A stretch of DNA of 64,000 nucleotides from Veillonella tobetsuensis (GTDB lineage Bacteria > Bacillota > Negativicutes > Veillonellales > Veillonellaceae): positions 1 through 64,000 of the forward strand of contig NZ_BBXI01000009.1 of the NCBI RefSeq assembly GCF_001078375.1. The letters run 5' to 3'. Below the pieces are notes generated by a model, which ran no database searches, was not told the DNA's origin, and saw only the letters and a program-made list of their open reading frames with translations. This document shows, in pieces, positions 62,998-64,000 of this stretch (positions are counted from its first letter, which is position 1; each line of letters starts with the position of its first letter). A program made the position numbers and the translations under genes.

Positions 62998-63663
62998 ATG
63001 CATATTAATCAGCTTTTACAAGATAAATTTATTCAGTATGTAACTCAATATAAACGATATAAAAAAGGGATACTCATATTAATTTTATTAGGTTTAATTA
63101 TTTTTGCCTGGAGTGTATTTCACATACCAGAGGAGAACCATATCCCGATGGAGTCCCAGTCAAATGTAGTGTCTAAATCAGCTGAAGATAAAAATGAAGC
63201 AAAATTACTATATAATACGGGAGATACATTAAGAGGGTTTCCCTGGCGTGAAGTGTTAGGTGATTCAAAGGCTATGAATGGTTTAGCTCCTTTACAAATG
63301 CTTGATAATGAGACTATAGATGATGGTATGAGTGAAATGGTTAACAAAGGAGAGTTATCAGATTCTAAATCTAAGTTACATTCAAATAGTAAGAAGAAAG
63401 AAAAGCAAGAACGGAAAGCAAATACGGCGGATAAAGTAGGTACTAAGAGTATCGAATCAAAATACAATAAACAAAAATCAGTTCATGTTAATGGTATTGT
63501 CCGTGGTCCTAAATCATCTGTCATTGTAAGTGTTGGTTCGAACTCAAGCGTTGTCATGGAGGGGGAGTCCTGGCAGGGCATCAAGATAGTTAGTGTGGAT
63601 GAAAATTGTATAACCCTTGATGAAGGAGGAAATGTACGATGTGTAGTTATTGGCGAATTATGA
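62998..63663 (+). CDS. single-pass inner-membrane protein, PilP/GspC-like
   Basis: The 221-residue protein has a basic N-terminus, one membrane helix (about 23-40, KGILILILLGLIIFAW), a long Lys/Ser/Glu-rich linker (about 45-160) and a small C-terminal beta-type domain (about 162-221, VNGIVRGPKSSVIVSVGSN and GESWQGIKIVSVDENCITL). That layout resembles the inner-membrane partner of secretins (PilP in type IV pili, GspC in type II secretion). The assignment rests on layout and on the overlapping secretin-like gene. AAAGGAG precedes ATG 62998; ATG 62994 is in another frame and stops at once. Confidence 0.6.
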   Translation: MHINQLLQDKFIQYVTQYKRYKKGILILILLGLIIFAWSVFHIPEENHIPMESQSNVVSKSAEDKNEAKLLYNTGDTLRGFPWREVLGDSKAMNGLAPLQMLDNETIDDGMSEMVNKGELSDSKSKLHSNSKKKEKQERKANTADKVGTKSIESKYNKQKSVHVNGIVRGPKSSVIVSVGSNSSVVMEGESWQGIKIVSVDENCITLDEGGNVRCVVIGEL

Positions 63664-64000
63664 TAGTACTGTTGATTTGGTGGGTAGTAGGAAATCCGTA
63701 TATGAAGGCAGAGGAACCAGTCCAATTACAAGCGTCTAATGCTACTGAACACGCATATAGTATGACCGTGAGTAAAGCGTCATTGGCTAATGTTGTGGAG
63801 GCAATTAGTCGTAGTTATAAAATTGATATACTTGGTATCAATACATTGGAAGGTACTGTGACAGGAAATATATATGGTAAATCACCGTTGGAGATGTTAC
63901 AGCGCTTAGGCGATATGTATCATTTTGATATACAAAATGAACAGGGCATAATTACTGTTATTGGGCATTCTGGTGTAAAGGAACATCGTCATGTTATGGT
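63639..64000 (+). CDS. secretin/STN-domain protein, N-terminal part (cut by window end)
   Basis: The reading frame is open to the end of the window. It begins at ATG 63639 eight bases after AAGGAGGA and overlaps the previous gene's stop by 25 bases. It has a signal peptide (IMIVLLIWWVVGN) followed by an STN-type domain (VSKASLANVVEAISRSYKI, then LEGTVTGNIYGKSPLEMLQR), the small N-terminal domain of secretins and TonB-type receptors. With the preceding gene it likely builds a type IV pilus or type II secretion outer-membrane pore. Only about 120 residues are visible. Confidence 0.7.
   Translation, partial: MCSYWRIMIVLLIWWVVGNPYMKAEEPVQLQASNATEHAYSMTVSKASLANVVEAISRSYKIDILGINTLEGTVTGNIYGKSPLEMLQRLGDMYHFDIQNEQGIITVIGHSGVKEHRHVM

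Overview
The window looks like a chromosomal segment of a Veillonella-type member of the Negativicutes, the outer-membrane-bearing Firmicutes. It is AT-rich. It carries the Firmicutes-style housekeeping order tmk-holB-ricT-methyltransferase-rsmI-metG-tatD ... 3D/G5 protein-rnmV-ksgA, together with an LptD-type outer-membrane LPS-assembly protein, a secretin-like gene and a SCIFF ranthipeptide. The genus call is an inference from gene content and sequence character; no database was searched.

Layout: 1-400 is the end of an rRNA operon (23S 3' end, 5S, terminator). 700-5700 holds a molbindin gene and a tRNA-Gly(CCC) on the minus strand, then a PepSY membrane protein, two tandem nhaA antiporters and a small secreted 3D-domain protein. 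5750-9780 is purR-glmU-prs-pth with PurBox-like sites at the front. 9790-18250 is a run of replication, translation and RNA-modification genes. 18400-23620 is a polyphosphate operon: a Ppx/GppA enzyme, a degenerate Ppx-like paralogue and polyphosphate kinase. 24030-29950 has a G5/3D cell-wall protein, a minus-strand lysR, metE-like, msrAB block, then rnmV-ksgA. 30000-36960 has gltS, prfC, topB and a DEAD-box helicase.

37340-43130 is an iron region: feoA-feoB, a Cys-rich FeoB-associated peptide, a small membrane protein of DUF6110 type, and a P1B ATPase with an S-C-A motif in the metal-binding helix. Fur-like palindromes stand before feoA and before the Cys-rich gene. The pair of small GxxxG membrane protein plus P1B ATPase resembles ferrosome (fez) loci that build intracellular iron-storage organelles. 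This is the most interesting system here. 43180-45210 holds two unrecognised membrane proteins and an ECF transporter S component. 45300-47030 is a SCIFF ranthipeptide precursor (47 aa, six Cys) with its radical-SAM maturase. 47060-51830 is hypF-hypC-hypD-hypE for [NiFe]-hydrogenase maturation.

52000-56150 is an envelope block: two secreted proteins of unknown function, LptD and GalU. 56210-62860 has bioY behind a BirA-like operator, a nucleoid-associated protein, ybaK, an RNase H, two sugar-nucleotide epimerases and glucose-6-phosphate isomerase. The window ends in a pilus or type II secretion-like pair: a single-pass inner-membrane protein and the start of a secretin/STN-domain protein that is cut by the window edge. 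No CRISPR array, insertion sequence or prophage was seen.
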